Position numbers and translations under genes: made by a program | In this document: piece after piece, positions 6,525 through 13,744 of the stretch | How the letters are laid out: each line of letters opens with the position of its first letter | How positions within the stretch are numbered: position 1 is the first letter of the stretch | Notes under the pieces: generated by a model | Seen by the model: the letters and a program-made list of their open reading frames with translations, nothing else | Databases searched by the model: none | What the model was told of the DNA's origin: nothing | From: Anaerolineales bacterium | GTDB taxonomy: Bacteria; Chloroflexota; Anaerolineae; Anaerolineales; Villigracilaceae | DNA: 18,428 bases | NCBI GenBank assembly: GCA_024763295.1 | Contig: JANTFU010000008.1 | Coordinates: forward strand, 1 to 18,428 | Reading direction: 5' to 3'

Positions 6525-7874
6525 ATGAATGAAGAATACAAGAATAAAGTAAATAAAAAGTACGAAAAGAACTTGCAAAAAGGCGAGCGTTTTTGGCCCG
6601 ACAGCATCTACAAAGATTTGCTGATCTCCTTTGCAATTTTCATTCTACTAATCGGCTTGGCAAGCTTCGTCGGCGTTCACCCTGAACCCAAAGTTGACCC
6701 GACCGACGCCACCTACGTTCCGCGCCCCGAGTGGTATTTCCTCTTCCTCTTTGAATTCCTGAAATACTTCCCCGGCGAATTGGAATGGGTTGGCGCAACG
6801 GTTATTCCCGGCATTTTGGTTGCCGCCCTCTTGCTACTGCCTTTCTACGACAAAAATCCCTACCGCTTCTACACCAAACGCACGTTTGCATTGGGATTGA
6901 TGAGCTTCATCGTCGGCGGGATGGTGACGCTGACGATTAAGGCAGCCACCGTAATTACAGGTCCGATGGCACTCGCGCTCTTTGCCTTAGTTTGGGGAAC
7001 GCTATTTTTTGCCTTGCACAAGCGCCCCGAGCAGAAAACCGCGACCCGCAAATCCCTGCTTTGGTTAGCGACGATTGGCATTTTCGCCATCATTGGCACT
7101 GCTTATGTGCAAACCGCTGCGCTAGCAGGTGATGAAGAAGAAGCCGTTGTCGCCAACACTATCGCCGAAAAGATGGCACTTGGGCAAGACCTTTATTCGC
7201 TCCAATGCGTTGAATGTCACGGCGCAGACGGCGAAGGCGGCACCATCACCGTCACCGCAGCCGACGGCACAGAAGAGCTTTTACCCGTCAAAGCCATTAA
7301 TACCAAAGACGAAATGTACACGCGCAACGACGAGACTCTCTACAACATCATCGCCTATGGTCAACCTAGCCTCGGTATGACGCCCTTTGGCGGCGCTTAT
7401 GGTGGTGAGTTAAGCACCAGCGAGATAGAATACATCGTCACATACTTGCGCTACACTTGGGATGATCGCGCTGAAGTGCCCGCGGACGCAGTCTCATCAT
7501 CCATCCCTGCTTTGGCAGAAGGCGAAGTCCCATCTTACGAAGTCCACATTTCTGCTGTGACGAAACGCTACTGTGTTTCCTGTCACCGCGAAGGCAAAGA
7601 AAACAACAACTACATCATGGACAATTACGAGGACTTACTCAATGGTGGTGACAATGCTCCGAACATTGTTGCAGGCGATATGAACAGCATCTTGCTGCAA
7701 GTCATTCAAGGCAACGAAGTGAACGGGCAAACAGGTCTCATCCATGTAATGCCGCCAAGCGGCAAACCGCTCAAAGATGAATATATTGACATGTTCATCC
7801 GCTGGGTGGAGGCTGGTATGCCCAACACCGCCGCTGATGCAGCCGCACTAAGCACAGCAGCACCTGCCGAATAA
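6525..7874 (+). CDS. Cytochrome b subunit IV fused to a diheme cytochrome c
   Basis: A 449-aa fusion. The N-terminal part is subunit-IV-like, with the Qo-site PEWY motif at 68-71 and about five hydrophobic segments (near 32-50, 83-107, 118-140, 143-162 and 173-197). The C-terminal part has two c-type heme sites: C228-VEC-H232 with a likely axial methionine at M285 (SLGMTPFGG), and C350-VSC-H354 with likely M409 (HVMPPSG). The last helix would export the heme domains across the membrane. With the Rieske and b6-like proteins this makes a bc-type complex with its own cytochrome c, comparable to the QcrC fusion of Bacillus but with two hemes. AAGGAG lies 7 nt before ATG. The alanine-rich tail after residue 435 looks unstructured. 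A perfect terminator follows. Confidence 0.9.
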   Translation: MNEEYKNKVNKKYEKNLQKGERFWPDSIYKDLLISFAIFILLIGLASFVGVHPEPKVDPTDATYVPRPEWYFLFLFEFLKYFPGELEWVGATVIPGILVAALLLLPFYDKNPYRFYTKRTFALGLMSFIVGGMVTLTIKAATVITGPMALALFALVWGTLFFALHKRPEQKTATRKSLLWLATIGIFAIIGTAYVQTAALAGDEEEAVVANTIAEKMALGQDLYSLQCVECHGADGEGGTITVTAADGTEELLPVKAINTKDEMYTRNDETLYNIIAYGQPSLGMTPFGGAYGGELSTSEIEYIVTYLRYTWDDRAEVPADAVSSSIPALAEGEVPSYEVHISAVTKRYCVSCHREGKENNNYIMDNYEDLLNGGDNAPNIVAGDMNSILLQVIQGNEVNGQTGLIHVMPPSGKPLKDEYIDMFIRWVEAGMPNTAADAAALSTAAPAE

Positions 7875-7899
7875 AAATCAGCCAACAACAAGTCTACAG

Positions 7900-7932
7900 A
7901 GAGCCGCTCGAAATCGAGCGGCTCTTTTTTTT
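7900..7932 (+). terminator. Intrinsic terminator of the bc-complex operon
   Basis: Perfect 12-bp arms (AGAGCCGCTCGA / TCGAGCGGCTCT) with a two-base AA centre are followed by a run of eight T on the plus strand. It lies 26 nt after the stop of the subunit IV/cytochrome c gene and ends just before the next promoter's -35 box. Confidence 0.95.
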
Positions 7933-7933
7933 A

Positions 7934-7962
7934 TTGACAGGGAATAAAAAATCATGTATATT
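7934..7962 (+). promoter_or_regulatory. Sigma-70-type promoter of the sdpR/sdpI operon
   Basis: A consensus -35 TTGACA (7934-7939) and TATATT (7957-7962) are separated by exactly 17 nt. The predicted start of transcription is near 7969, inside the palindrome that follows, so a repressor bound there would block this promoter directly. Confidence 0.8.
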
Positions 7963-7963
7963 T

Positions 7964-7993
7964 CGTTTAGCTATTTAGCTAAATAGCTAAACG
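7964..7993. promoter_or_regulatory. Perfect 30-bp palindromic operator, probable autoregulatory site
   Basis: The 30 bases are identical to their own reverse complement; the half-site is CGTTTAGCTATTTAG. Inside, the hexamer TAGCTA occurs three times at an 8-nt period (7968, 7976 and 7984). It begins one base after the -10 box, covers the predicted start site, and ends 16 nt before the ArsR-family gene. ArsR-family repressors commonly bind such 12-2-12-type or overlapping palindromes and repress their own operon. Binding is inferred, not shown. Confidence 0.8.
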
Positions 7994-8009
7994 TCTTAAC
8001 AGGAGATTT

Positions 8010-8297
8010 ATGGCAACCAAAGTATACAAAGCCCTCGCTGACCCAACGCGCAGAAAAATTCTGCAACTGCTACGCGAGCGCGATATGAACGCAGGTGAAC
8101 TTGCCGAACATTTCGATTTCGCAAAGCCAACTCTTTCACGGCACTTTGCCGTCCTGCAAGAAGCCGATCTGATTCAGGGAACGCGCGACGGCAACTTCAT
8201 CATCTACCGCCTAAACGTCAGCGTTCTTGAAGAAGCATTGCTGGCAATGATGGAAATGTTTGGGCTTGAACCCGGAGAGACCCATGAAAAAAAATAA
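8010..8297 (+). CDS. sdpR: ArsR-family winged-helix autorepressor, SdpR-like
   Basis: A 95-aa DNA-binding protein. KALADPTRRKILQLL opens the fold, and AGELAEHFDFAKPTLSRHFAVLQEADLI (about residues 28-55) is the helix-turn-helix. A wing with GNFIIYRLN follows. It has no cysteine at all, so it lacks the ELCVCDL-type metal site of the classic ArsR proteins and is not a thiol-metal sensor. The next two genes are SdpI-like; in Bacillus subtilis sdpR is paired with sdpI, whose membrane protein recruits and inactivates the repressor. By analogy this protein would repress its own operon through the adjacent 30-bp palindrome. An AGGAG Shine-Dalgarno lies 4 nt before ATG. The 3' end overlaps the next gene by 14 nt. 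Confidence 0.87.
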   Translation: MATKVYKALADPTRRKILQLLRERDMNAGELAEHFDFAKPTLSRHFAVLQEADLIQGTRDGNFIIYRLNVSVLEEALLAMMEMFGLEPGETHEKK

Positions 8298-8967
8298 CCA
8301 AGACTACAAAAACATATTCATCTTCAGCGGCGTCCTCTTCTTGGTTTCCGTTGGCGTCACCATCTTCGCTTGGGGGAAAATCCCTGCTGATGTACAAATC
8401 CCAATCCATTGGAACGCGCAGGGCGAAATTGATGGTTACGGCAACAAGACCTTCGGACTGCTGATTGGTCCCGGGTTGATCTTGGGGCTGACGCTCTTGC
8501 TTAACTTTGTCCCACGAATGGAGCCGCGCATCGAAAACTTACGCCAATCGCAAAAAGCCTACAAAGTCGTCTGGGGCTTTATCGTCACGTTTATGCTCGG
8601 CTTGCACCTAATCACAACCGCCGCCGCGTTGGGTATCGCCGTTAACACGGCAGCCGTGATGGCGTTTGCTATAGGCATTCTCTTCATGGTAATTGGGAAC
8701 TACATGGGCAAAATCCGCAGCAACTTTATGTTCGGAATCCGCACGCCATGGGCGCTCTCGAGTGAAATTTCTTGGAACAAAACCCATCGGCTTGGCGGAC
8801 GCCTCTTCGTGCTCGTCGGCTTAGCGGTCTTGATGAGCGCATTCTTCAAAAATGGCACATTCAGTTTTGCGCTCCTGCTTGGTGGACTTTTCGTGACGCT
8901 CATCCTAACTTTCGGATATTCCTATTGGGTCTGGAAACAAGACAGCGAACGCAAAGAAATTTTATAA
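8284..8967 (+). CDS. SdpI-family membrane protein with DUF1648 domain (first copy)
   Basis: A 227-aa protein with about six hydrophobic segments. After the first helix an extracytoplasmic stretch contains PADVQIPIHWNAQGEIDGYG, the DUF1648 signature. The C-terminal half contains NYMGKIRSN-FMFGIRTPWALSS and W-KTHRLGGRLF, which mark the SdpI domain. SdpI of Bacillus protects against the SDP cannibalism toxin and signals to SdpR; no toxin gene (sdpC) is visible here. The ATG at 8284 is preferred to an in-frame TTG at 8260 because GGAGA sits 6 nt upstream. It overlaps the repressor gene by 14 nt, and a short palindrome (8973-8986) lies between it and the second copy. Confidence 0.85.
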   Translation: MKKNNQDYKNIFIFSGVLFLVSVGVTIFAWGKIPADVQIPIHWNAQGEIDGYGNKTFGLLIGPGLILGLTLLLNFVPRMEPRIENLRQSQKAYKVVWGFIVTFMLGLHLITTAAALGIAVNTAAVMAFAIGILFMVIGNYMGKIRSNFMFGIRTPWALSSEISWNKTHRLGGRLFVLVGLAVLMSAFFKNGTFSFALLLGGLFVTLILTFGYSYWVWKQDSERKEIL

Positions 8968-9001
8968 AATAGGTTTCACATGAAACATATAAGGATTTGA
9001 A

Positions 9002-9643
9002 ATGAATACAAAACGTACACTCGTTTTTGCAAGCATCATCATTTTGCTCAGTCTGCTTGCGGGCGCTCTCGTCTACAACCAATTGCCTGACCCGATGGCG
9101 TCCCACTGGGGCGCGAACGATGCCGTCAACGGCTATATGGGAAAGTTTTGGGGTGTCTTTATGATGCCCTTGGTCTCGCTCGGTTTGCTTGGTTTATTCT
9201 TCGCCATCCCGCAGCTTGACCCGCTCAAAGAGAATATCGCTGAATTCCGCGAAACTTACAATCTCTTCATTCTATTGATGGTCATGTTTATGACCTATGT
9301 CTGGGCATTAACCATCTTTTGGAACTTGGGCTTCAACTTCCGCATGGGTTCTGCACTTTTGCCCGCGATGGGCTTACTCTTCATTTTTATCGGATACATG
9401 CTGCGCACTGCCAAACGGAACTGGTTCGTCGGCATCCGCACGCCGTGGACGCTCAGCAGCGACAAGGTTTGGCAAGAGACTCATCGCATGGGCGCAAAAC
9501 TCTTCATGCTTTCAGGCGTTGTCACCATCGTCGGCGTCTTCTTTGGTGAGTACGCCATCTGGTTCACGCTCGTGCCAATTCTCGGCGCAACCGTATTTCT
9601 CTACATTTACTCATACCTGCTCTACCAAAGCGAGACAAAATGA
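9002..9643 (+). CDS. SdpI-family membrane protein with DUF1648 domain (second copy)
   Basis: A 213-aa paralogue of the preceding protein, with the same order: N-terminal helix, DUF1648 stretch (LPDPMASHWGANDAVNGYMG), then the SdpI block (TAKRNWFVGIRTPWTLSSDK followed by WQETHRMGAKLF). About six membrane helices are expected. The two copies share the FVGIRTPW/FGIRTPW core but differ widely elsewhere, so the duplication is not recent. The start is supported by AAGGA about 6 nt before ATG. The stop codon overlaps the next start (ATGA), indicating coupled translation with the CPBP protein. The role is inferred as immunity or envelope signalling; the substrate is unknown. Confidence 0.85.
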   Translation: MNTKRTLVFASIIILLSLLAGALVYNQLPDPMASHWGANDAVNGYMGKFWGVFMMPLVSLGLLGLFFAIPQLDPLKENIAEFRETYNLFILLMVMFMTYVWALTIFWNLGFNFRMGSALLPAMGLLFIFIGYMLRTAKRNWFVGIRTPWTLSSDKVWQETHRMGAKLFMLSGVVTIVGVFFGEYAIWFTLVPILGATVFLYIYSYLLYQSETK

Positions 9644-10515
9644 ACGCATCAACCCTCGACAAAAAAGCTCTGCGCACCTTTCTCGTCATCACTTTTGGCG
9701 TCGCCTGGATTCTGTTCTCCCTGCCGCTCGCCTTCAGAAATCAAAGCGCCGCCACCCATCAAAACGTCATGCTGGCATCTTTTTCGCTCGCCATGTGGGC
9801 ACCGGCGATCGGCGCGCTCGTTGCTACCAAACAAGCGGATGGATCATTCCAAGCCTTGCGCCTGCTGAATCCCGGAACGAAACGCTACTACCTTTGGGCT
9901 TGGTTTCTCTTTCCTGTCTTGTCGGCGCTAACCGGCTTGTTGACCGTTTTATTCCGCGTGGCAAAATTTGATCCTGAATTCAGCCTGATCACGCAAGCGC
10001 TCGCGACTCAATCGCAGAGTGTCACTCTCGCACCGGGGCTGCTTGTCCTCGCCCAAATCATCGCTGCTGTTATCTTCGCGCCATTACTCAACGCTATCTT
10101 TGCTTTCGGCGAGGAGCTCGGCTGGCGCGGCTTTCTGCTCCCAAAATTGATGCCGCTTGGCGAACGCAAAGCAATCATCATCTCAAATGTGATTTGGGGC
10201 TTTTGGCACGCGCCCGCCATCGTGCAGGGACACAACTATCCCGGTCATCCCATTCTCGGTATTTTTATGATGGTCGTCTTCACCGTATTAGCTGGCACCA
10301 TTCTTAGTTGGCTTTATCTGAAAACCCACAGCCCTTGGGTGCCCGCGCTGGGACACGGCTCAATCAACGCCGTTGCCAGCCTGTCGCTACTCTTTCTTGT
10401 GCCGGGCTTTGATATCGCCATCGGCGGGACGCTTGCCAGTGTCGTCGGTTGGATTCCGCTAGCGGGATTCGTATTTTGGCTGGTACAAAGCAAACGGGTG
10501 GCAGTTAGCGAATAA
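9640..10515 (+). CDS. CPBP-family intramembrane metalloprotease (Abi/Rce1-type)
   Basis: A 291-aa polytopic membrane protein with about seven to eight helices. It has the three CPBP motifs: E158-E159-LGW-R163, a W186-GFW-H190 segment, and H239-GSI-N243. In this family these residues build a buried metal-dependent protease site related to Rce1 CAAX proteases. Bacterial members frequently accompany bacteriocin genes, where some act as immunity proteins. Here it is the last gene of the SdpR/SdpI operon, overlapping the upstream gene by 4 nt (ATGA). It could process or degrade a membrane-active peptide, or modify a partner protein. The substrate is not visible in the window. Confidence 0.88.
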   Translation: MNASTLDKKALRTFLVITFGVAWILFSLPLAFRNQSAATHQNVMLASFSLAMWAPAIGALVATKQADGSFQALRLLNPGTKRYYLWAWFLFPVLSALTGLLTVLFRVAKFDPEFSLITQALATQSQSVTLAPGLLVLAQIIAAVIFAPLLNAIFAFGEELGWRGFLLPKLMPLGERKAIIISNVIWGFWHAPAIVQGHNYPGHPILGIFMMVVFTVLAGTILSWLYLKTHSPWVPALGHGSINAVASLSLLFLVPGFDIAIGGTLASVVGWIPLAGFVFWLVQSKRVAVSE

Positions 10516-10538
10516 GGAATAAATAAAGGGCAAAATTT

Positions 10539-10653
10539 CAGTTCCTGAGCGGAGCACTGAACGGTAGAGAAGTGCGTAGTCGAAGGGCGGCATTTAGGGA
10601 ACGCCGTCCTTCGACTTCAGTCTCAACAACTGTCGCCTGCCGCTCAGGAACTG
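10539..10653 (+). repeat. Palindromic intergenic repeat, copy 1
   Basis: Terminal inverted repeats are perfect over 14 bp (CAGTTCCTGAGCGG / CCGCTCAGGAACTG). An inner stem pairs AGTCGAAGG (10578-10586) with CCTTCGACT (10608-10616) and continues with CGGC/GCCG. A second copy lies at 13745-13861 in the same orientation. The size, nested palindrome and lack of coding capacity suggest a MITE- or REP-like element. Confidence 0.85.
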
Positions 10654-10798
10654 GGACAACTTTGTAGGTTATTTAAATTCTCATTCCTAAACCTCAACAG
10701 GGGCACACCGTTCTTTCTGGGCAACCCTGCAAAATTTAAGAGCGATGCGCTCGCGTCTCTTTCTAATTATAAAGAACAAATGTTCTGCAAAAAGGGAG

Positions 10799-10827
10799 TT
10801 GTTTTTTTTCATCCTTTTCGCTACACT
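10799..10827 (+). promoter_or_regulatory. Candidate promoter of the kinase gene, possibly leaderless
   Basis: TTGTTT (10799-10804) and TACACT (10822-10827) are 17 nt apart. The ATG of the kinase is only 8 nt after the -10 box and has no Shine-Dalgarno sequence, so the transcript would start at or almost at the start codon. Confidence 0.5.
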
Positions 10828-10835
10828 AAATAACA

Positions 10836-12095
10836 ATGACAAACACAAATCCCCTTCTCGATTCGAAAAAAGAAATTGCGCGTTTGCGGCGCTTGGTTGA
10901 GTTAAGTGTTTCCCTAAACTCCACGCTCAACTTAAATGAATTACTCAACACGATCATCGAAACCGCGACCGATATTTTGGGCTGCGAAGCAGGCTCGATT
11001 CTTTTGGTAGACGAAAAATCGGGCAATCTCTTTTTTGCTGCATCTACCGGAAAAAATGCAGAGAAGCTGGCGAAAATCCCTGTGCCGCTTAATAACAGTT
11101 TGGCGGGTTCTATTTTTCAAAGCGGCGAACCGATTATCATTAACGTTGTCGATAATGAACCACGCCACAACCAAACCGCCGATAAGCTGGTTGGCTTTGA
11201 GACCGAATCTTTGCTCGGCGTGCCGCTCAGAATCCGCGAGCGGAAAATGGGCGTACTTGAAGTACTCAACAAAAAAACGGGCGTCTTCACCAAAGACGAC
11301 GCGGAAATTCTAAACGTGGTTGCTTCGCACGCAGCTGTGGCACTGCACAATGCTCAACTGGTGCAGGCGCTCAAACAGGCGTATGACAAAGTTAGCAAAG
11401 CGGACGAATTGAAGAACGATTTTCTGGCGCTGGCTTCACACGAGTTGCGCACGCCGCTTGGCATCATCATTGGGTATGCAACCTTCCTGCGCGAAGAAGC
11501 CCCCGGAGAAGCATCTGAACATGCCAAGCATGTTCTGGACGCCGCTCAAAAAATGCGCACGATTCTCGAAGATATGAATAATCTGACGATGCTCGAAACC
11601 GACACATCGACGCTCTCACTCAAGGAAACAAACATCCAAAGCCTGCTAAAAAAGACTGCCGCCGAATTGGAAGAATTCACCCAAACACAGGGACAAAAAA
11701 TCGTGTTGGATGTGCCGGATGAGCCAATATCCTGTTTGCTTGATCCCCAAAAAATTAATATCGCGCTTTCAAACCTTTTACATAACGCCTTGCGCTTCTC
11801 CCCTGAAAACGCAACTGTCACACTCGGCGTGAAGTCGGATGGGAAGAATTTGCTCTTCTGGGTTGAAGATCACGGCATTGGACTTTCACAAGAAGAACTT
11901 AAGCTCATCTTCGACAAGTTCTATCAAGTCGATTCGCCCAACGTGCGCCGCTATGGCGGTATGGGGCTTGGCTTGACCATCGCAAAAGGTTTGGTCAAAG
12001 CACAGGACGGCAGAATTTGGGCGGAAAGTGCCGGTGAAGGCAAAGGCACCACGTTCAAAATCTTATTGCCTCATCGCAAAACGCTTGCCGAATGA
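10836..12095 (+). CDS. Soluble GAF-domain sensor histidine kinase
   Basis: A 419-aa cytoplasmic kinase with no membrane segment. A GAF domain spans about residues 20-165 (from RRLVELSVSLNSTLNL to the HAAVALHNAQL exit helix). A short coiled linker is followed by the HisKA domain with phosphoacceptor H202 (LASHELRTPLG). The ATPase domain follows with an N box (NIALSNLLHNALRFSP), G1 box (VEDHGIGLS), F box (IFDKFYQ) and G2 box (GGMGLGLTIAKGL). The GAF ligand cannot be told; no cysteine or histidine pattern typical of heme or Fe-S sensing stands out. No response regulator is adjacent, so it is an orphan within this window. The start ATG has no SD; see the leaderless promoter. It overlaps the next gene by 4 nt. 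Confidence 0.92.
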   Translation: MTNTNPLLDSKKEIARLRRLVELSVSLNSTLNLNELLNTIIETATDILGCEAGSILLVDEKSGNLFFAASTGKNAEKLAKIPVPLNNSLAGSIFQSGEPIIINVVDNEPRHNQTADKLVGFETESLLGVPLRIRERKMGVLEVLNKKTGVFTKDDAEILNVVASHAAVALHNAQLVQALKQAYDKVSKADELKNDFLALASHELRTPLGIIIGYATFLREEAPGEASEHAKHVLDAAQKMRTILEDMNNLTMLETDTSTLSLKETNIQSLLKKTAAELEEFTQTQGQKIVLDVPDEPISCLLDPQKINIALSNLLHNALRFSPENATVTLGVKSDGKNLLFWVEDHGIGLSQEELKLIFDKFYQVDSPNVRRYGGMGLGLTIAKGLVKAQDGRIWAESAGEGKGTTFKILLPHRKTLAE

Positions 12096-13546
12096 AAAAA
12101 AGCGAACTGATTTTTCTCGGCGTCCTGCTCATCATGTCTGCTGCGCTGGGCTACGCTTCGCTTACCAGCGGGCATAATTGGGCATACAGCGATTTTGCCA
12201 GCTACATCATGCAGGCAAAAAGCATCCTCGCGGGGGACGTAAACGCTTTCATCGCACAAAACACCATCACCGTGCAAGAATCCGAACAAGCGGTTGGACC
12301 GATTGCCTACCCTTGGGGCTATCCGCTCATGCTCGCGCCAATCATCGCGCTGATGGGCATTAGCACCCTGAGCATGAAATTGCTCAATACGCTTTTCTTT
12401 CTCGCCTTCTTGCTCACGCTCTATTTCCTTGCCGCCAAACGTCTGCCCAAATTTGAGCGCTTCGCACTGGTCGCGTTCTTCGCTTTCAACCCTGTTCTGA
12501 TCGGTGCCCAAGATAATATCCTTTCAGACATCCCCTTTCTCGCCCTCTCAACGCTGGCAATTTTTTTGATGGATTTGGATGACGCGCATCGCCCGCGCTC
12601 GCTGCTCAAAAACATCCTAATCGGGTTGGCAATCTTCGCTGCGTTTCTCACGCGGACGAACGGCTTGCTCCTGTTGCCCAGTCTGATTGCCTACGAAATA
12701 TTTTTCGCCGTCAAACGCCGCGACCTAAAATTTTCCCTGCCCCGCTGGTTAATTCCGCTAGTCACATTCGCCCTGCTTTGGTTCGCCTTCTCGCTCATCT
12801 TTCCTGACGGGCAAGCCTCCCACCTTGAACACTACAAAAATTTCGACGCAGCCCAACTGCTTCCATTCGCGCTCGCCTATGTCAACATCGGCAGGGATTT
12901 TTTCTCGCAAGTCCCCGCTGCTGCGCTCTTTTATGCCCTCTTTGGCATTTTCTTCCTCGTCGGCTTTTTTACCAAATTCAAAGAGAATCTACTCTTTAGC
13001 CTGTACTTTTTTTCAACGCTATTGCTCTACATCTCTTGGCCCCACCTGCAAGGGATTCGCTTTCTCTTTCCCATCTTGCCCATTTTTTTCTACATCAGCT
13101 TTCAAGGTATTGTCGTATTGGGCGAAGCCTTCCCTCAGAAATTCACAAAACCCTACACTCTCGTTTATCGCGCCAGTCTCGTCTTAATTGTCGCAACGAT
13201 GCTGTTGGCATCCGCACAACACGCCCAGCAAAATCTCCACGACGGACGCGCCGTACACGGTCCTTACGACGACGTTGCTCTCGAACTCTTCGACTACATC
13301 CAAAACCAAACCCCGCCAGAAAGTCGCATCATCTTCTTCAAACCACGCATTATGACTTTAATGACCGCGCGCGACTCAATTTTGGTCTTATCCTGCGAAA
13401 ACCTGCCCAAAGCCGATTATGTCGTTATCAATCTCAAATGGGAAGATATGGGGCAAATTGCCCCCGAAGAAATCGAAAGCTGTGATATCCCCCTCGATGA
13501 GCAATACAAAAATCGCCGTTTTGTCGTCTACAAAATCGGCGATTAA
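12092..13546 (+). CDS. GT-C-fold polytopic membrane glycosyltransferase-like protein
   Basis: A 484-aa integral membrane protein with about ten to eleven hydrophobic helices and a C-terminal soluble tail (about residues 395-484). The first loop after helix one has YSDFASYIMQAKSIL, and a later ILSDIPFLAL segment resembles the D-x-P region of ArnT/PMT-type GT-C enzymes, which use polyprenyl-phosphate sugars. Acidic residues sit where the catalytic loop aspartate is expected. Acceptor and sugar cannot be deduced. Its start overlaps the kinase stop (ATGA), so the two are co-translated, an unusual partnership. It could alternatively be a non-catalytic family relative. No T-run terminator follows, only hairpin-forming repeats. 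Confidence 0.7.
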   Translation: MKKSELIFLGVLLIMSAALGYASLTSGHNWAYSDFASYIMQAKSILAGDVNAFIAQNTITVQESEQAVGPIAYPWGYPLMLAPIIALMGISTLSMKLLNTLFFLAFLLTLYFLAAKRLPKFERFALVAFFAFNPVLIGAQDNILSDIPFLALSTLAIFLMDLDDAHRPRSLLKNILIGLAIFAAFLTRTNGLLLLPSLIAYEIFFAVKRRDLKFSLPRWLIPLVTFALLWFAFSLIFPDGQASHLEHYKNFDAAQLLPFALAYVNIGRDFFSQVPAAALFYALFGIFFLVGFFTKFKENLLFSLYFFSTLLLYISWPHLQGIRFLFPILPIFFYISFQGIVVLGEAFPQKFTKPYTLVYRASLVLIVATMLLASAQHAQQNLHDGRAVHGPYDDVALELFDYIQNQTPPESRIIFFKPRIMTLMTARDSILVLSCENLPKADYVVINLKWEDMGQIAPEEIESCDIPLDEQYKNRRFVVYKIGD

Positions 13547-13578
13547 TCTACTCATTAAGTAATCTGGTAAAACGTAGC

Positions 13579-13640
13579 GCGACATTTATGTCGCCGTACA
13601 TTTATGTCGCCGTGCCCCTAAGAAGCGACATAAATGTCGC
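13579..13640. repeat. GCGACATTTATGTCGC inverted/tandem repeat cluster
   Basis: A 16-bp near-palindrome GCGACATTTATGTCGC (13579-13594) is followed by a partial tandem copy (ACATTTATGTCGC, 13598-13610) and, after 14 nt, by its reverse complement GCGACATAAATGTCGC (13625-13640). The middle and last copies can form a 13-bp stem. The tandem unit is ACATTTATGTCGCCGT, repeated twice. Confidence 0.85.
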
Positions 13641-13676
13641 ATTGTGAATGAAAGAAAATTTTTGCTCAGGTACTTA

Positions 13677-13718
13677 CATAGCTGAATAGCCACCGAGAAT
13701 AACGGCTATTCAGCTATG
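13677..13718. repeat. Perfect 15-bp inverted repeat (hairpin)
   Basis: CATAGCTGAATAGCC (13677-13691) is exactly complementary to GGCTATTCAGCTATG (13704-13718) across a 12-nt loop. There is no T-run on either side, so it is either a T-less terminator for the convergent genes, a protein-binding site or a small repeat element. Confidence 0.8.
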
Positions 13719-13744
13719 GGTAAAACATTTAGAAATTGTAATTA

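Larger units (their letters stand above)
10516..10835. other. Intergenic region: palindromic repeat, short hairpin, LexA-like box and kinase promoter
   Basis: This 320-nt gap holds the 115-bp repeat at 10539-10653, then a low-complexity stretch, a small hairpin GAGCG-atg-CGCTC near 10740-10755, the palindrome AGAACAAATGTTCT (10773-10786), and the kinase promoter. No gene is seen. No terminator with a T-run follows the CPBP gene; the repeat hairpin may serve instead. Confidence 0.5.

Noticed and set aside
8218..8409. Minus-strand frame across the repressor/SdpI junction
   Set aside because: Antisense to two supported overlapping genes; no start signal.
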